Source of the DNA: Sipunculus nudus
Lineage: Eukaryota > Annelida > Sipuncula > Golfingiida > Sipunculidae
DNA length: 64,000 nucleotides
Reading direction: 5' to 3'
Assembly: GCA_026874595.1 (NCBI GenBank)
Contig: CM049315.1
Coordinates: 67,651,916-67,715,915, forward strand
Shown here: positions 12,925-25,549 of the stretch, piece after piece
Layout of the letters: every line of letters starts with the position of its first letter
Numbering within the stretch: the first letter of the stretch is position 1
The notes under the pieces: model-generated
What the model saw: the letters and a program-made list of their open reading frames with translations, nothing else
The model's database searches: none
Told to the model about the DNA's origin: nothing
Position numbers and translations under genes: made by a program

Positions 12925-13446
12925 CAACTACTGTTTATGGAGACAAATGAAAGTCAGGTGTCCAGGGAGGATTCCAACACCTGTACAAGGATAAAAATGA
13001 AAGTCAAAGAGTCTACGAAGGGTTCCAACTACTGTAAAAGGAGAAAAATGAAAGTCAAGAGTCTAGGAAAGGTTCCAACTATTTCACGAGGAGAAAAATT
13101 AAAGTCAAGAGTCCAGGAAAGGTTCCAACTATTTCACGAGGAGAAAAATGAAAGTCAAGAGTCTAGGAAAGGTTCCAACTATTTCACGAGGAGAAAAATG
13201 AAAGTCAAGAGTCCAGGAAAGGTTCCAACTATTTCACGAGGAGAAAAATGAAAGTCAAGAGTCTAGGAAAGGTTCCAACTATTTCACGAGGAGAAAAATG
13301 AAAGTCAAGAGTCCAGGAAAGGTTCCAACTATTTCACGAGGAGAAAAATGAAAGTCAAGAGTCCAGGAAAGGTTCCAACTATTTCACGAGGAGAAAAATG
13401 AAAGTCAAGAGTCCAGGAAAGGTTCCAACTATTTCACCAGGAGAAA
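12925..13446 (+). repeat. 50-bp minisatellite, about 10 units, alternating variants
   Basis: The unit is GAGAAAAATGAAAGTCAAGA followed by GTCYAGGAAAGG, TTCCAACTATTTCACGAG. Successive starts such as 13141 and 13191 give a period of exactly 50. The Y position alternates T,C,T,C,T,C and then C,C from about 13060 to 13411, suggesting past amplification of a 100-bp dimer. Outer units at the left are divergent. The array lies about 200 bp from the exon at 13648, on its donor side, so within the following intron. Confidence 0.92.
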
Positions 13447-13647
13447 TATAAAGTGAAGTCAAGATAGTAAAGTTGTAGTAAGTAAGGGTTGACACGCTAT
13501 GGCAGCAATGGTTACACTGTAATGTTTCACAATCTTTGGATAATAAATACCCAACAGTGACTCAGTGAGGACATAAAGACAATGTATCTCCTGTATACCA
13601 TAGCTCTACAATGCCATATGGTTATGCTGAATGACATTTAAACTTAC

Positions 13648-13759
13648 CACATAGTTCCAGTATCTTATCAGCCTGAGATTTGCTGTTGACAACGATGTTT
13701 ACCGCTCGGTCTGATGTCTTCTTCATGGGTTGGTGTAAGCGCTTATAACATGCACAAAT
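13648..13759 (-). CDS. internal exon of a GAF-like-domain protein (exon 3 of the visible chain)
   Basis: Read on the minus strand, the sequence TTTTCTTTTACAG is followed by a 112-nt open exon and then GTAAGT. Both splice sites are near consensus. The exon starts in phase 0 and encodes 37 residues plus one base, beginning ICACYKRLHQPMKKTSDRAV and ending SQADKILELC. The QICACYKRL junction with the exon at 16409 looks like the last helix of a GAF domain. The rest is polar and probably helical. The exon ends in phase 1, so the next exon must supply two bases; I found no matching exon down to position 1. The gene family is not recognised. GAF-type phosphodiesterases are one possibility, but no catalytic region is visible. 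Confidence 0.72.
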
Positions 13760-16408
13760 CTGTAAAAGAAAATTCAGGTACCATCTCACTGCTAAAAAGA
13801 CAGCAAATATTGAAAATTTCCTTTCTCTGAGAAAGCATTATCTAATACATTTAATTGATGGAATAAAGAGTTTAACAAGGGCCCAAGGACCCCAAGCTCA
13901 TCTCATTTTATCCCATATAATATATACTGGGAAAGCTATAATTATTCTAGATTTCATATAGACAACATCTTAAAAATTAAAAATTCATTCCAACTGCAAA
14001 ACCTGCAGAGAATTTTTATAGAATATAGGAACTTCAGGCATACATTTCTTATAACATTGAACAGTCTGCAAATTTGACATGCCTGCTACCAGTAATATAT
14101 CTTATGTACTTTTTACCAGTTTGCAATTTATACCATGTTGTAATTTCACAAAGATGCCCATGACAGTTTGAAGGAACTGCTGGACTGACTCTCATATAAA
14201 AACTCTGCATGATCACAGAGATAATGGGCATACATGATTAACACACTTAAACCTCTGTAATGTTATGCATAATGCCTTTACACAAGGTGAACACACTTAA
14301 ATGACTGCTACAAGCTGAAAATAAAAAAAAATCCCTGTGAAATCTGATTTAATGCAGTGTGCCCAAAATATGATCATGCAATCTTTTTTAAAAGAATGAA
14401 TGTATGTTGGCAAAATTAGGTTAAAATGTAGGCTGCACTTTAAAAGAGGACAACCATATGCATCTTCAAAGGGACTTTATTTTACGGGCTCAGGACTGTC
14501 TCAGTGGTGTGATAAATTGTTCCAGTATAAAAGACTGATGTTAATATGATCTCATTCCTGGTATACAATTGAATCTTGATTAAATAAAGTTATATCCTTG
14601 TAAAAAAGTCTCTAGCTTAAACATTTATCATCTTAAGTGTCAAAATATATTTCTTGCTGTTTTGATAAGGTACCTAATGTTCCCATCCATAACTTTTAAA
14701 CAAATTTGTATAACTGACCTTATTTCTGGCATTTTCATAGAAAATAAATCAAGGAATATATATGCTAAATATGAACAAAAATATACTAGCGATTCTAATA
14801 TTAGGCAGTCCTGAAGTGTTAAAATAGGTTTTCAATGGAAATTGAGGTTTTTCCTAAATTTTCTTGAAGGAGTGATTTGCAGTGACCCAGTTTTGGGTTT
14901 GGTAGGAGAACATCTAACTATGTAGAATTTTGGATATATAGGTCTAACGGGGTGTTTCCATGTGCACGTATATGTGTATATGCGTGAAAAATCATTCATA
15001 TGATTTTGTAACTAGGGTGCTTCTATTTGTCTATCAGTGTAAATATTATGTGAATTGGGGGTAAAATGTCTTCACTTCGCCATCTTTTTGTGGAAGGCCT
15101 GCTTGCTTAACTGTACAAATCTGCCAGTTTATGCATTAACACATTTAAGTGCACATTGAAAAACCTATTTTTTCATGTATATACGCACATTTGCATATAA
15201 GCACATATGGAAACACACCTTTACAGTTTAAAAACATGCCAGTCTAACTGACGGAAGGACAGACAAGTGGACAGACGACAGACAATGGATCATTACAATA
15301 TATAGCTCTAATGACTAATTACAATATATAGCTCTAAAATCAATAGGGTTCTTCCTGTAGTAGTGGGTCATATATAAATGAAGTTTGAAACCAATTAAAT
15401 GGTCCATCCCAAACTTGAGTTATCAAGTAACAAATTTGTGGATGGACAGATGGATATTCTATGGACTTCTATAGGGCACCCACTTATTCAAGCAGGGCCC
15501 TGATAATTGCAAATGAATTTTCTGGTAAAAATCAAAATAAGATTTGTTGGATGAGATAGAACTATATGTATTTTTGTAATTTTAACAAGTTGAATTTTTA
15601 CCCAGATTTGTACAGAAATAGGTAATACAACACTTAAATTAAGCATATTTTCTCAGTTTCTAAAATATTTACAGAATCAGTGTAAATTTGTTTAAAAATA
15701 AAATTGGAGGGGGGGGGGGGGAAAGCAGTGGAGTTACAGAAATCAACACTGAATGTGCAAGCTTGGAAAATGGCACAATTCATGTGGCATGTCTGTTCAA
15801 AGTGAAAGCAGCTATATGAAATGCATGTTTATAGAAAAAAAAAACCAAATTAATCTGCAGAATCCCACAAAGTTTACAATTTTATAAATCATATTAACTT
15901 GGGTCTTATTTCTGGCTCAAATATCGATTCATATCCTCAAGAGAAAAGATTGTACAGTAGTTGAACTGGTTCCTACCTCCAATTTAATTAATCCAACAGG
16001 CTTAACTTAATTTTCATTTTACATAAAAGAAGTGCTGGTGTTATGACCTTTGAGGCGGAAAAACACAAGGAATCAGATGTTTGCAACTGAACTGGCACCA
16101 AAGGCTATTACATTTCCAAGTGACGTTTGAGAACAAGCTTAGTGGTCCCAGGACTACAGCATCAAACGCAAGCCTGTGACAGAAAAGCGGGGAACATTAG
16201 CTAGACCTGTAAATAGTGGATGGGTTGCAAATAATAGACCAACACTGGTGTCCATTAACTGCAAATCATGCCAAACAGTTGCTGATGTAACCCTGCCACA
16301 GAAAGCTCCTAGGAAACCCCCACAGAGTCAGCCAGACATTACCCAAGAGATTCCTCCACTCTTCTTACCCATTCTGAGTTCAAACCAATTTGGCCCGCCA
16401 TAGCTCAC
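13760..16408 (-). other. intron between GAF-like exons 2 and 3
   Basis: It is bounded by the donor GTGAGC at 16403-16408 and the acceptor at 13760-13761. About half is family A-related (14560-15340): 'ggcagtcctgaagtgt', 'gtgacccagttttgggttt', then GGACAGACAAGTGGACAGACG and a degraded hairpin TATAGCTCTAATGACT. A second GAC-type tract ending in ATAGGGCACCCAC lies at about 15440-15485. A G-run is at about 15710-15721. An open frame at 16176-16403 on the opposite strand shows no family features. Confidence 0.6.
14560..15340 (+). mobile_element. family A-related element in intron
   Basis: It matches the copies at 24220-25549 and 33880-34437 in order: 'caattgaatcttgatta', 'taaggtacctaatgttc', 'taatattaggcagtcctgaag', 'gaggtttttcct' and 'gacccagttttgggtt'. 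It ends in a GGACAGAC-rich tract and a decayed 3' hairpin at about 15300-15336. Non-coding. Confidence 0.65.
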
Positions 16409-16468
16409 CTGTCGTTCCAGCAAAGACAAATGGTTTTCCTCTTCACGGGTAAGCTCATCGCACAGGGC
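16409..16468 (-). CDS. internal exon of a GAF-like-domain protein (exon 2 of the visible chain)
   Basis: On the minus strand, TGTGTCTTTCGTAG precedes a 60-nt exon, followed by GTGAGC. The exon is phase 0 to phase 0 and encodes ALCDELTREEENHLSLLERQ. The pattern of an acidic ...TxEEExxLxLLxxQ helix directly before QIC..YKRL is typical of the C-terminal helix of GAF domains (family knowledge). The exon is short but its frame agrees with both neighbouring exons, which is the main argument that all three belong to one gene. Confidence 0.72.
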
Positions 16469-17631
16469 CTACGAAAGACACAAACATTCCATCTTGCAGT
16501 AAGTATCGCTCACTGTCCCGCCCGAGCCTAACCTAACCCAGTCAATATTCTCCTCACTATCATCAATCAACATTTTAACCATTAGTGTTTTTTTCTCTCC
16601 ATCATACTCTAACTTGCATAAAAACACGGTGTTATTATTCAAATTATCTAACGGAGTTCAGGTGAATGGTGACATTGTTGTTCTTCCAGAGATTGATCAC
16701 TTACACAGGTCAAGAATATCAAGCATTATCTGGGAAGCATTCTGCAGTGCCACCAATCTGTGCTCACAATCCAACCCCTACATGTATATCTCACCTGATG
16801 AACACTGATGTTGCCTTCATGTTCCAGGCATTTCGAATTTGTAATGATGAAATATTTCATTACCAGTATTTCAAGTAAGATATATATTTTCAAGATGTAT
16901 TTTCACTGTAAGATTAACTTTATGTCATATATAAATATTTATCATTCATGACTTTATAGAACCTTGAATTATGTAACCAAATCAAGTTCAAATGCAAATA
17001 CATTTGTCAATGCATATGCATCTAATAATATCAAATTCTACTTGTCTATTTGTATTTTATTTATCTGAAACATTTGTATGTATATTTTAATGCACCAAGT
17101 CGCTCCTGAACTGAACTTTCTAACATTGATGGTTTTAATTCATAAAGGTCTTGTTACAAAACAATATAATAAAAGATAGCTCTTATGCAAGGATATGATA
17201 AAGTCTCAGACCAGGCTCATCCTCAAAATCTAATCAGTTTTCCAAAATTAAACACATTATAAGGTCACACTTGACTGAATTATAGCTTGTGTAATCTGTC
17301 TGAACTGCAAAACAAGACTTGTTATATCTGTTTAAATTGTATTAAACATTATTATTATATGACATCAGGATAATAAAATCTTGCCTGGTCTATTAAGTTT
17401 ATCATGAAGAAATTGATTAATTTGATGGAGCATACTTACAGGAAATTGCTATTTTAAAATAGATTATTGCAAATAAGTAAGGATTTCTCTTAAAATTATT
17501 TTAAAAGAGCCAGTATGAACCTTGTGGATCATGTGGAGGATCATACATTTTACGTTTATTATTCAAAAGCAACTAGAGATCTGAGACCGGATAGGTCTTC
17601 AATTACGGCATATTCTCTTTGTGATGATGTG

Positions 17632-17960
17632 TGTGAAAGAAAATCACCGATTATGCTCTGGTGGCCATATTGGAATCCAGACTGGTCTGTAATTCAATAG
17701 GACTGGAGCTCTCATGGACACCAATCATCCCTTTGATTTTGAGAAAGTTCAAACGTATTCTGTTTCAGATTAATGCATGTGAAAGAAAATCACCAATTAT
17801 GCTCTGGTGGTCATACTGGAATTCCGACAGGACTGTAATTTGATAGTTCCAGAGCCCTTATAGACATGTATCATCCCTATGCATTTGAGAAAGATCAAAT
17901 GTATTCTATTTCAGTTAATGTGCAAAAGAAAGTGTCACTGAAGGAAGGCGTAACAGACAT
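17632..17960 (+). repeat. two to three tandem units of about 148 bp
   Basis: GTGTGAAAGAAAATCACC, 'attatgctctggtgg' and 'catattggaatcc' occur at 17632 and again at about 17780. A partial third unit (ATGTGCAAAAGAAAGTGTCA) starts near 17920. A GGAAGGATGGATGGACAGGG tract follows. It is likely the core and tail of another non-autonomous element. Confidence 0.65.
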
Positions 17961-20469
17961 ATGGAAGGATGGATGGACAGGGCAATCACCATTGGGCACC
18001 TCTTTTCAACTGGGTCCCTAACAAGTAATGGTTCTGAAGAAGAAGAATTTCTGATTGCTTCACAACTCCAAGTCACAAACAAATTTCATAGATTAGACAA
18101 GATGAGGTGTTGTGAAACACTAAAAACACCAAAGCTGCTAAGTGCTTGAAACAAAAAAATAAATTAACTTATTTGCATATTACCCAGGGTACATGTATGT
18201 ATGTCATTATTGAATTTGACCTTATACATCTTTTTGCTTGGAAATCAATGCCATTTTTCATTTATTGATAAAAGCAGCAGCATTTTCCTGTATATGAAGC
18301 TTTTATAGCATCTTTTTGTGGCCACATGAAAGTGTAGCAATTATCTATGAAAAGGCCAGAATGCACACTGTAATAAGCTTCATTCCTACATCAAAGCAAA
18401 GGCTAAGCTGGAAAAGCCAGCCTCACACAGGAACTACAAGGGTAAAAATAGTAAGGGATGCACTAAATCATGTTTATCCCAAAATTTGACGAAAGAGAAC
18501 GCTGACATAAATAAGGGCCATCATGAGTAACATGTAAAAAATACCTCTCAAACATCAATTGTCAAACAGTTGTATGTATACTGAACTATTATATACCACA
18601 TTGAAAAACCAGTGCTAAACTATGAATAACTAATGCTTAATTTACCTAAGAAGGTGACAGCTTAAATGGTATGAAGATTAAACATGAGGACAGGATGAGA
18701 TCTGTTTGATAATGTTTCAAACTTAACAACTAAAGGTATTTGATTCAAAACTCACTGTCACCTCTGAGGCAAAGACGTAAGAAAATTACTGTAAGGTTTT
18801 AATTATTGATTATGAATTCTGGAATTTCATGGAAAAACCTGAAACACACAAGGCATAACTCTAACATATTCTTCTGGTCATATTTTCATATTTAGCTCAT
18901 TTAACTTAACTGGCCATGGACGTGCCTTCAGAAGATGCAAATTAAGTCTCCCAGGGTCCTGCCACCAGAGCAGGAGATAACAATTTATCTTATGTTTTTT
19001 GGCAATGCTAGATAAAAGTTTAAATCTGTGAAGCAATCCACTGTCTAGATACATTTTTAACCTTATAAGTATGGGGAAACTAGAAACACCTTAAATTGTA
19101 TAAAATATGGTACCCAATATTCATTGAGAGCAAAAATCATTGTGTGATATTTCCCCCAGGTTTCTCCTTTGGATTTTCTGAAGTGCAGGAAAATTATTTT
19201 GAATGAATTCCAGTTTGATGCTGATGTCAATGTTGTATTAGTGAATGATATTTGCAGTGAACACTGTGAAATTAATGGCACAACAGTGGTATGTATTGTG
19301 TGTACACCAGTGTGTACTTAATAACTATATAGCAAAATCATAATAGCCATTCACCCAGGGGACATGCAGTTTAAACATGATACAAATTATAACTGACTGA
19401 ATACTTCTTATTTTCTAGCTTTTAACCCCAATTACTGTGGTCACCTGTTTATTTGCGAGGGTTTCAATTTTGAATAAGAGGTCCCCTCATGGAAGGCATT
19501 TGAAGATTGATATTATAAATGATAATTGATCCTATACATGTTGCAGTTAACCTAAGATAGTTATCATTAATAATCATCTTTAAATATCTGCCAACAATAA
19601 TCAGCAGTTTCTTCTCATAGGATATTCACTTGGGTCCCTGTCCATTTTTTTTATTAAAAAAAAATATTACTGCATATAATTAATTAATAAAATTATGAAA
19701 ATACTCTGTGTTGAATAATGTATGGTGAGATGGTGAAAATTGAACCCTCTCGAAATAGTGAAAAGGTTAAAATCATGAAAGTTCAACCTTGCAAATATGA
19801 AGCCAACCACAGTAAATGACTAAGTTCAGTCATATCATCAATAAAATACCTAGAAACAAGTCTATTTTTTGTGATTAACACTATGAAGCTAATACCTGTG
19901 TAACAAGACAAGACACAAACTACAGGGACTTTGTTTTTGAAATCAGCTGCAAATGTGGGGATATGAAATGGGTGGCTTCAAAGTTAAATTTTCACAATAT
20001 TTGACTTTTTTTGTTGTTGTTTTGCAAGAGTTTCATATTTGTTATAACACTATATATACACAAGTGCACACATTATATATTATATATTAATAAATAGATT
20101 AATTATTTTGTAGCCAGTAGGACAAGAACTCAACTTAAGTATGATATATGCACAAAATCTGCACATTTGAACCCAAACTAGCACCAGATGGGTGGGAACT
20201 CTTTTTTTTTATTTTTCATAAATAATTAAAATACCTGAAATTATTTAGTATATAAATCTTTAATTTAAAGACAACTTAAAAGATGTCATTATTCATAATA
20301 TGAACATTGCACATACATGATACGCCTATGAAGCTAGTGTATATCACTGCTAGCTCACCTATAATAATGAAGCATATCTCACAGGTTTCATGTTTGAAAT
20401 AATATCCCTTTTGCTATAATCATAGATTCGACAGTCATGAACATAAAGCCAATCAATTTACAGTATTTA

Positions 20470-20600
20470 ACAAGTGCACCCCTCATGCAGCAGTTATACA
20501 CCACAGTCGTTTCATATTTCCTTAATATTTTTAACCACCGCTTTGTTTAACAAAGTTTTCCAGGTTTCAACACCAGGACTAGCACAGGGCTAAGAATAAT
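20470..20600 (+). repeat. low-copy dispersed block, related to 34990-35115
   Basis: Shared ordered words: 'atgcagcagttatacac', 'accgctttgtttaacaaag', 'caccaggactagcacag'. The second copy at 34990-35115 has 'atccagcagctatacac', 'accgctgctttgtgtagcaagg' and 'taccagggtgggcacag'. Function unknown; probably an old repeat. Confidence 0.5.
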
Positions 20601-21765
20601 ACCAATGAGAGCGGGAAGTTGCGGATTAAAAACTGCAGAGTTGGATGCACAATGTGAGCTGATTACAACTGTGCAAGCCCTGGTGGTGAGACCCAGAGAA
20701 CTTTACCATACATAACAGCAATTAAAACGAACGAAAACCTGGAATGACTGCAGTGAATCACTGCTACGTGAGGATTGTTACATGCAAGTAGAGGCACACA
20801 AAATACAGTCAACTTAAAAACTAATGCCAGTTGCAGATTACTGTCTAATAATCAACCAATAATGAAGTTAATTCAATATAGAATTACTGTGGAAATATGC
20901 TGGTGAAATTAAGAGAAGACAAAAACATAATCATGAATAAAGACAATGCATGAAATCATGAAAATTGGTATTTTGTCATTTCTGTGACACTGATTCAAGC
21001 ACTGAGGAAAATGCTTCAAGAGAAAGATCATTGGTCAGAATTCAATAATAAAACACAAACTGTCTGCCCTTCAACATAATTATCAAATTGCTATAACAAG
21101 AATGCCAAACTCCAGCCCACAGGTAAGGAAGTAATAATCCATGCAAAGAATGAGTAAATTAATTTGAGTGAATTTGGATATGGCCCTGCAAAACAATATC
21201 AACTTGTTTCATTAAAAAAATTCAATTTTATCAGCTCAAAGGGCAAGATATAATCTTACTTATAAAGAACATACTAAATTAACTGGATGAATTCTAATTT
21301 CTATAATCAAAGTTCAGAAGATCTGAAAAATCAAGAAATACACTGGTAAATCAAAGAAACACAGTTGTAGTTTATTAAATATGCTTCAAACTGTGAACAA
21401 TATATACAACTAAGTGAGTCTGTGAGCCAATTACAGTTTTTGGCCAGCTGGGTCACACACAATTAAGTGAATGATGGTGAACACATATGAGTTCCAGTTC
21501 CTTCAAAAATCAAAATATCAACGATGACAAATATGTGGTTACATATTCCTGAGCATTAGCAGAAAAACTGCTGCTGAAGAAAAGTCATTTTTATATGTCT
21601 CAGAGTCAACTATGAATATGTTAAATTTCAGATACATCTATATATATTATGCTATATTATATGGTAGAATTACCATAGTATAGCTATTACCAGTTAAATT
21701 AACAAAAGAGCTTACTTAGCAATTCGTGAACATTTATGATGTAAGAAATAGGATAAGACACTTAC

Positions 21766-21821
21766 CACATAAACCAGGATGATCTTTTCTGTATCCTTGT
21801 CAATGACAGGAGAACAGAGCA
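21766..21821 (-). CDS. internal exon of a GAF-like-domain protein (exon 1 of the visible chain)
   Basis: On the minus strand, a pyrimidine-rich tract ending TTCCCGTTGCAG precedes a 56-nt exon, followed by GTAAGTG. The frame that joins phase 0 to the exon at 16409 gives LCSPVIDKDTEKIILVYV after a split codon that ends in TG. The pattern xCSPVxDxxxxxIxLVxV matches the last beta-strand pair of GAF domains, where a cytosolic small-molecule-binding or dimerisation role is usual. The other two frames either contain a stop or do not connect. Upstream exons would lie at higher coordinates; I could not identify them. Confidence 0.7.
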
Positions 21822-22911
21822 CTGCAACGGGAACAGAAAACAGTGTGAGGGTGAAATAAGCCGATAACAGGGCCAAAAAGTGAGCCTATATATGCTAATT
21901 CCATCATTGATTAAAGCACACCACACGACTGCATTGTTATCCCATGTTTATAGCAACACCACACATAAACTTTCCACATGAAATCCTGGCTTTTGCCGGT
22001 AATACATAATTCCCGCAGCCACATCGAGACCTGTGGCCAGAACCTGGCTCCTTATGTTTTATTGATCAATTGACATGTTTTATACTCTGGTTACTGGTGC
22101 AGTTATTTCATGTGGGTTTAAAGTGGCCGACTTCATCATACAAGGGTCCAGATCTGTGCAGGCCTGTTCAGGAAACAAACCAACGTGCAATATCACAGAT
22201 TCTCAAGAGCTAGCCACTTGGCCTGTCATCATGCTATAATATCCATATAAGAAGTAACTGCCAGCAGTTGACATTTACTTACACTTTAACCTCCACAGAA
22301 CACTATATATTGGTATAATATTGTCTGCTTTGTGTCCATGCGTCATTGATGCCATGACATTGATTACTGTATTCAATGTTATGTGCGCATCAGGCACCAA
22401 AAAATGGAATTTTACAAAATAATATTTGTACCCAAAAAAACTCCCCCCCCCCCCCCTCCTGTGCTGTTCAAAGCTAAGATATGATCTTTTCTGAGGATTC
22501 TGGGAAAACTTACAGTTGCTAATTTAGGGAAAACTTCCTTTTCTTAGCCAATAATTATGGGCTTGGGTCACCCTGACAGAAGTTCACACCATCAAACTCA
22601 TCAAGCATGGTGGCAAAATATCGGTGACTGGGTAAGTACTGCCAATTTTTTAAAGTGAGAATTAATGGCTAAAAATTCAATTGTCATGCAACTGTCCAAT
22701 ACACAGTCAATATTGTATCTGCAGTCAGCCAGTTTGACAGGTATTATGATAATGGGGTGATTAGCCAATCATATGCTGTTAATTTGTTTTTGACATTATA
22801 TTCCTTATATGGGGATGAAAGATTTGACCAATGTTGGAGGTCTTTTTCCATTGGCTTATGAAATGATGTCAATAAATGTCTTAATACATGGACATCTGAT
22901 ATTATAAACAA
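21822..22911. other. presumed intron of the GAF-type gene
   Basis: A C-run lies at about 22443-22456. An exon-like segment on the plus strand at 22580-22631 (AG before it, GTAAGTA after it) is too weak to annotate. Nothing else was recognised. Confidence 0.4.
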
Positions 22912-25549
22912 AGGACCCATGGGTCACGGCGCTCAGCTGTTATATATGATAAAAAATATGATTTGGGAAAGAGGCACATGCTTGTTTGTGTGGTAATAAA
23001 TATAAGCTTTATTATGAGATGTTGGTGTTTAGCTTATGTATGATTTTGATAGTATCTTTGGAGACAGGGAAGAGGATTGATTTCATTTATTTTATAAACA
23101 AATGGAGTGCTATTGTCACACAGATTTTGACTTGGCCATATAACTTATAAGCAGCACATATTATAAAAGTTTAACTATTTATTAAAATTTAATAACAAAT
23201 ATTGTGCCAATATATAATTTTTATTAAAAAAAAATAAGAAAATCATATGATTTTTTAAAATAAAATATAACTGAAATGATTATTGAAATAATATTATAGA
23301 ATATATTCATGAATGCATTCATGAATACATTTTGAAAGTATCTGCACTGGTATTCAAATACTTTCATTTTTACCTGAATTCCCATTCTTATGCAATAAAT
23401 TTTTTAATGCAGTACATATTCATATTCGTATTCAAATACATTTGCAAAGCATTCACACCATGTCTAGTATTTATTCAGTTTTAGCCAAACAAAGATGTTG
23501 AGAATCCAGAATATACAAAATTCACAAATTTAAATAATGATCATAAGTACCTGGTTTTATGGCTTTTATTTATATTAAAAAAAATAAATGTAATATATTC
23601 ACTTTGGACTACTTTCACATCAATCTACACACTAGACACAGTAGGAATCTAGATTAATATTATCAACTGCATCTTTGTCTATCATTAATTTCCTTCATAT
23701 GATCCCTAATGATTAGTAATGAATAATATGATTTATTTTTTTTATTAAAATTTCACTGAAAATACCATAAGTGACTGCATGGTGTTATTTGGAATAACAT
23801 TGACATTGACATTCTAATCATCCATACAAGATTCTTACATCATCAGTAACTGCAAGTTAATTTTCTGTTACTCATCAACTAACAAATTCCTTTTCTATTA
23901 TTTTTTCTTTAATTAGTTATAAAAAAACCAATACAAAATTATTAATTTATTGTTTATTGTTATGTTGTTTTTCAAAACAACTACTTGATGAGTTGGGTTT
24001 GACACCTGCATCAACTATGGCTGGGCAATAGCTGCCTGGCTGCCCCAGTGTATGCTTCGCTCAAGCATGCATTATCTGATGAAAGGTCAACAAGGTCAAC
24101 ATACAGGTAACTGAAGAGGGGCTGGATTAAGCCTGGGTCTGACATGGTCTCATATAAACATTAATAAAAGCTACAATATTTGGCCAATTTCTTTCAGCTT
24201 TCTAAACTACAAAGATGAAATCCTTATGTGTGCATGATATGAAAATTATATCAACAGTGCTCTCAGGAAACAAACGTGCCATGGTCAAAGTTGGGCAAAA
24301 TTTAAGGAACGAATTTTATATTTATACTAATAACTTATAAAATTTGAAAAATTCAGAACTAATTTTTGGTATTCAATTGAATCTTGATTAAATAATGTTA
24401 CATCCCTGACAAAAAATCTCTAGCTTCAGCAATCCCCTTGTTAAGGGATTAAATATATCCCTGAATTTTTTAAAAAGTGCATTATGTTTGGGCCAATAAC
24501 TTAAAACTATTACGCAATACTGACATCATTTCTGGCATGTGCATAGTGAATGTATAGAAAAATATGTATATTATATATGATCAAAGTCAGATAAGTGGTT
24601 TTGATATTAGGCAGTCTTACAGTGTAACAATGGGTTTTTAATGGAAAACTGAAGTTTTTCATTAATATTTCAAAGGAATTAAGTCCTAGTGATAAAATTC
24701 TTGGCATGGTAGGGGATTTGGAGACATCTAACTGTATGCTAAATTTAAGGAACTTAGAGCTGAAGCTGGGGAGCTGAGCTCTGGCAAACTGCATAACACT
24801 AGCTTGATGTAAACTTGATGTGACATGGTGCTTTAAAACTTGAATAAAATCTACAGTTTTTGATCAACTGGTTTTAAATTTTTGGTGTTAACAGACAAAA
24901 TGCTAACAAAAACATGCTGTGAAAATTAAATCCACAGTACTTACAGGAAAAAAAGTGCCATGGTCAAACTTGGGCAAAATTTAAGGTACCAATTTTATAT
25001 TTTTGCCAATATTTTAAAAAATTTAACAGATTTTGATCTAATTTTTGGTATACAATTAAATTTTGATCAATTAAAGTTGTATTACTGAAAAAAGTCCCTA
25101 CCTTTAACACTTTTGGTCTTAAGTGACCAAATATCTTTCCTGATTTTTTTACAAAGTCCATTTTGTTTGGGCCCATAACTTTTTTAAATTAAATAATACT
25201 AACTTTATTTCTGGCATGTACATAGGAACTATATAGATGAATATTTATGGTAAATATGAAGAAAACCAGATGAGTGGTTTTGATATTAGGCAGTCCTGAA
25301 GTGTGAAAATAGATTTCTAATAAAAAATTGAGGTTTTTCCTTAATATCTCAAAGGAACGAAGTCCTATTGACCCAATTTTTGCCATGGTAGGAGATTTTT
25401 GGGACATCTAACTGTATGGCAAATTTCAGATTCGTAGGTTCAATGGTGTCAAAACGTGCCAGTCTTACGGACGGACATCCGGACAGACGGACGACGGACA
25501 ATGGACCACAACTATAGCTCAGATGACTTATAGTCAGCTGAGCTAAAAA
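22912..25549 (+). mobile_element. family A composite with a duplicated core
   Basis: GACCCATGGGTC at 22914-22925 followed by GCGCTCAGCTG marks a family A 5' end. The 3' end is the best hairpin in the window: TAGCTCAGATGACT at 25515-25528, a 3-base loop, and AGTCAGCTGAGCTA at 25532-25545 (13 of 14 paired), then AAAAAG. Within it, about 24220-24800 and 24900-25460 repeat each other ('gccatggtcaaa', 'tgggcaaaatttaagg', 'gatattaggcagtc'). A GACGGACATCCGGACAGACG tract precedes the hairpin. The middle (about 23000-24200) is AT-rich and could be later insertion or host DNA, so treating this as a single element is uncertain. Confidence 0.55.

Larger units (their letters stand above)
16469..21765 (-). 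other. intron between GAF-like exons 1 and 2
   Basis: About 5.3 kb, AT-rich. It holds a degenerate tandem duplication (17632-17960) and a block at 20470-20600 that resembles 34990-35115. Several short open frames on the plus strand (16614-18149) have no protein family signal. No additional in-phase exon was identified. Confidence 0.55.

Noticed and set aside
12871-13251. 126-residue open frame in the 50-bp minisatellite
   Set aside because: The period is not a multiple of three; the frame shifts through the unit and is open only because the unit lacks stops.
22580-22631. Exon-like 52-nt segment with strong GTAAGTA donor, plus strand (frame VHTIKLIKHGGKISVT)
   Set aside because: Weak acceptor, very short, opposite strand to the surrounding gene, and no neighbouring exon. 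Worth checking with RNA-seq only.
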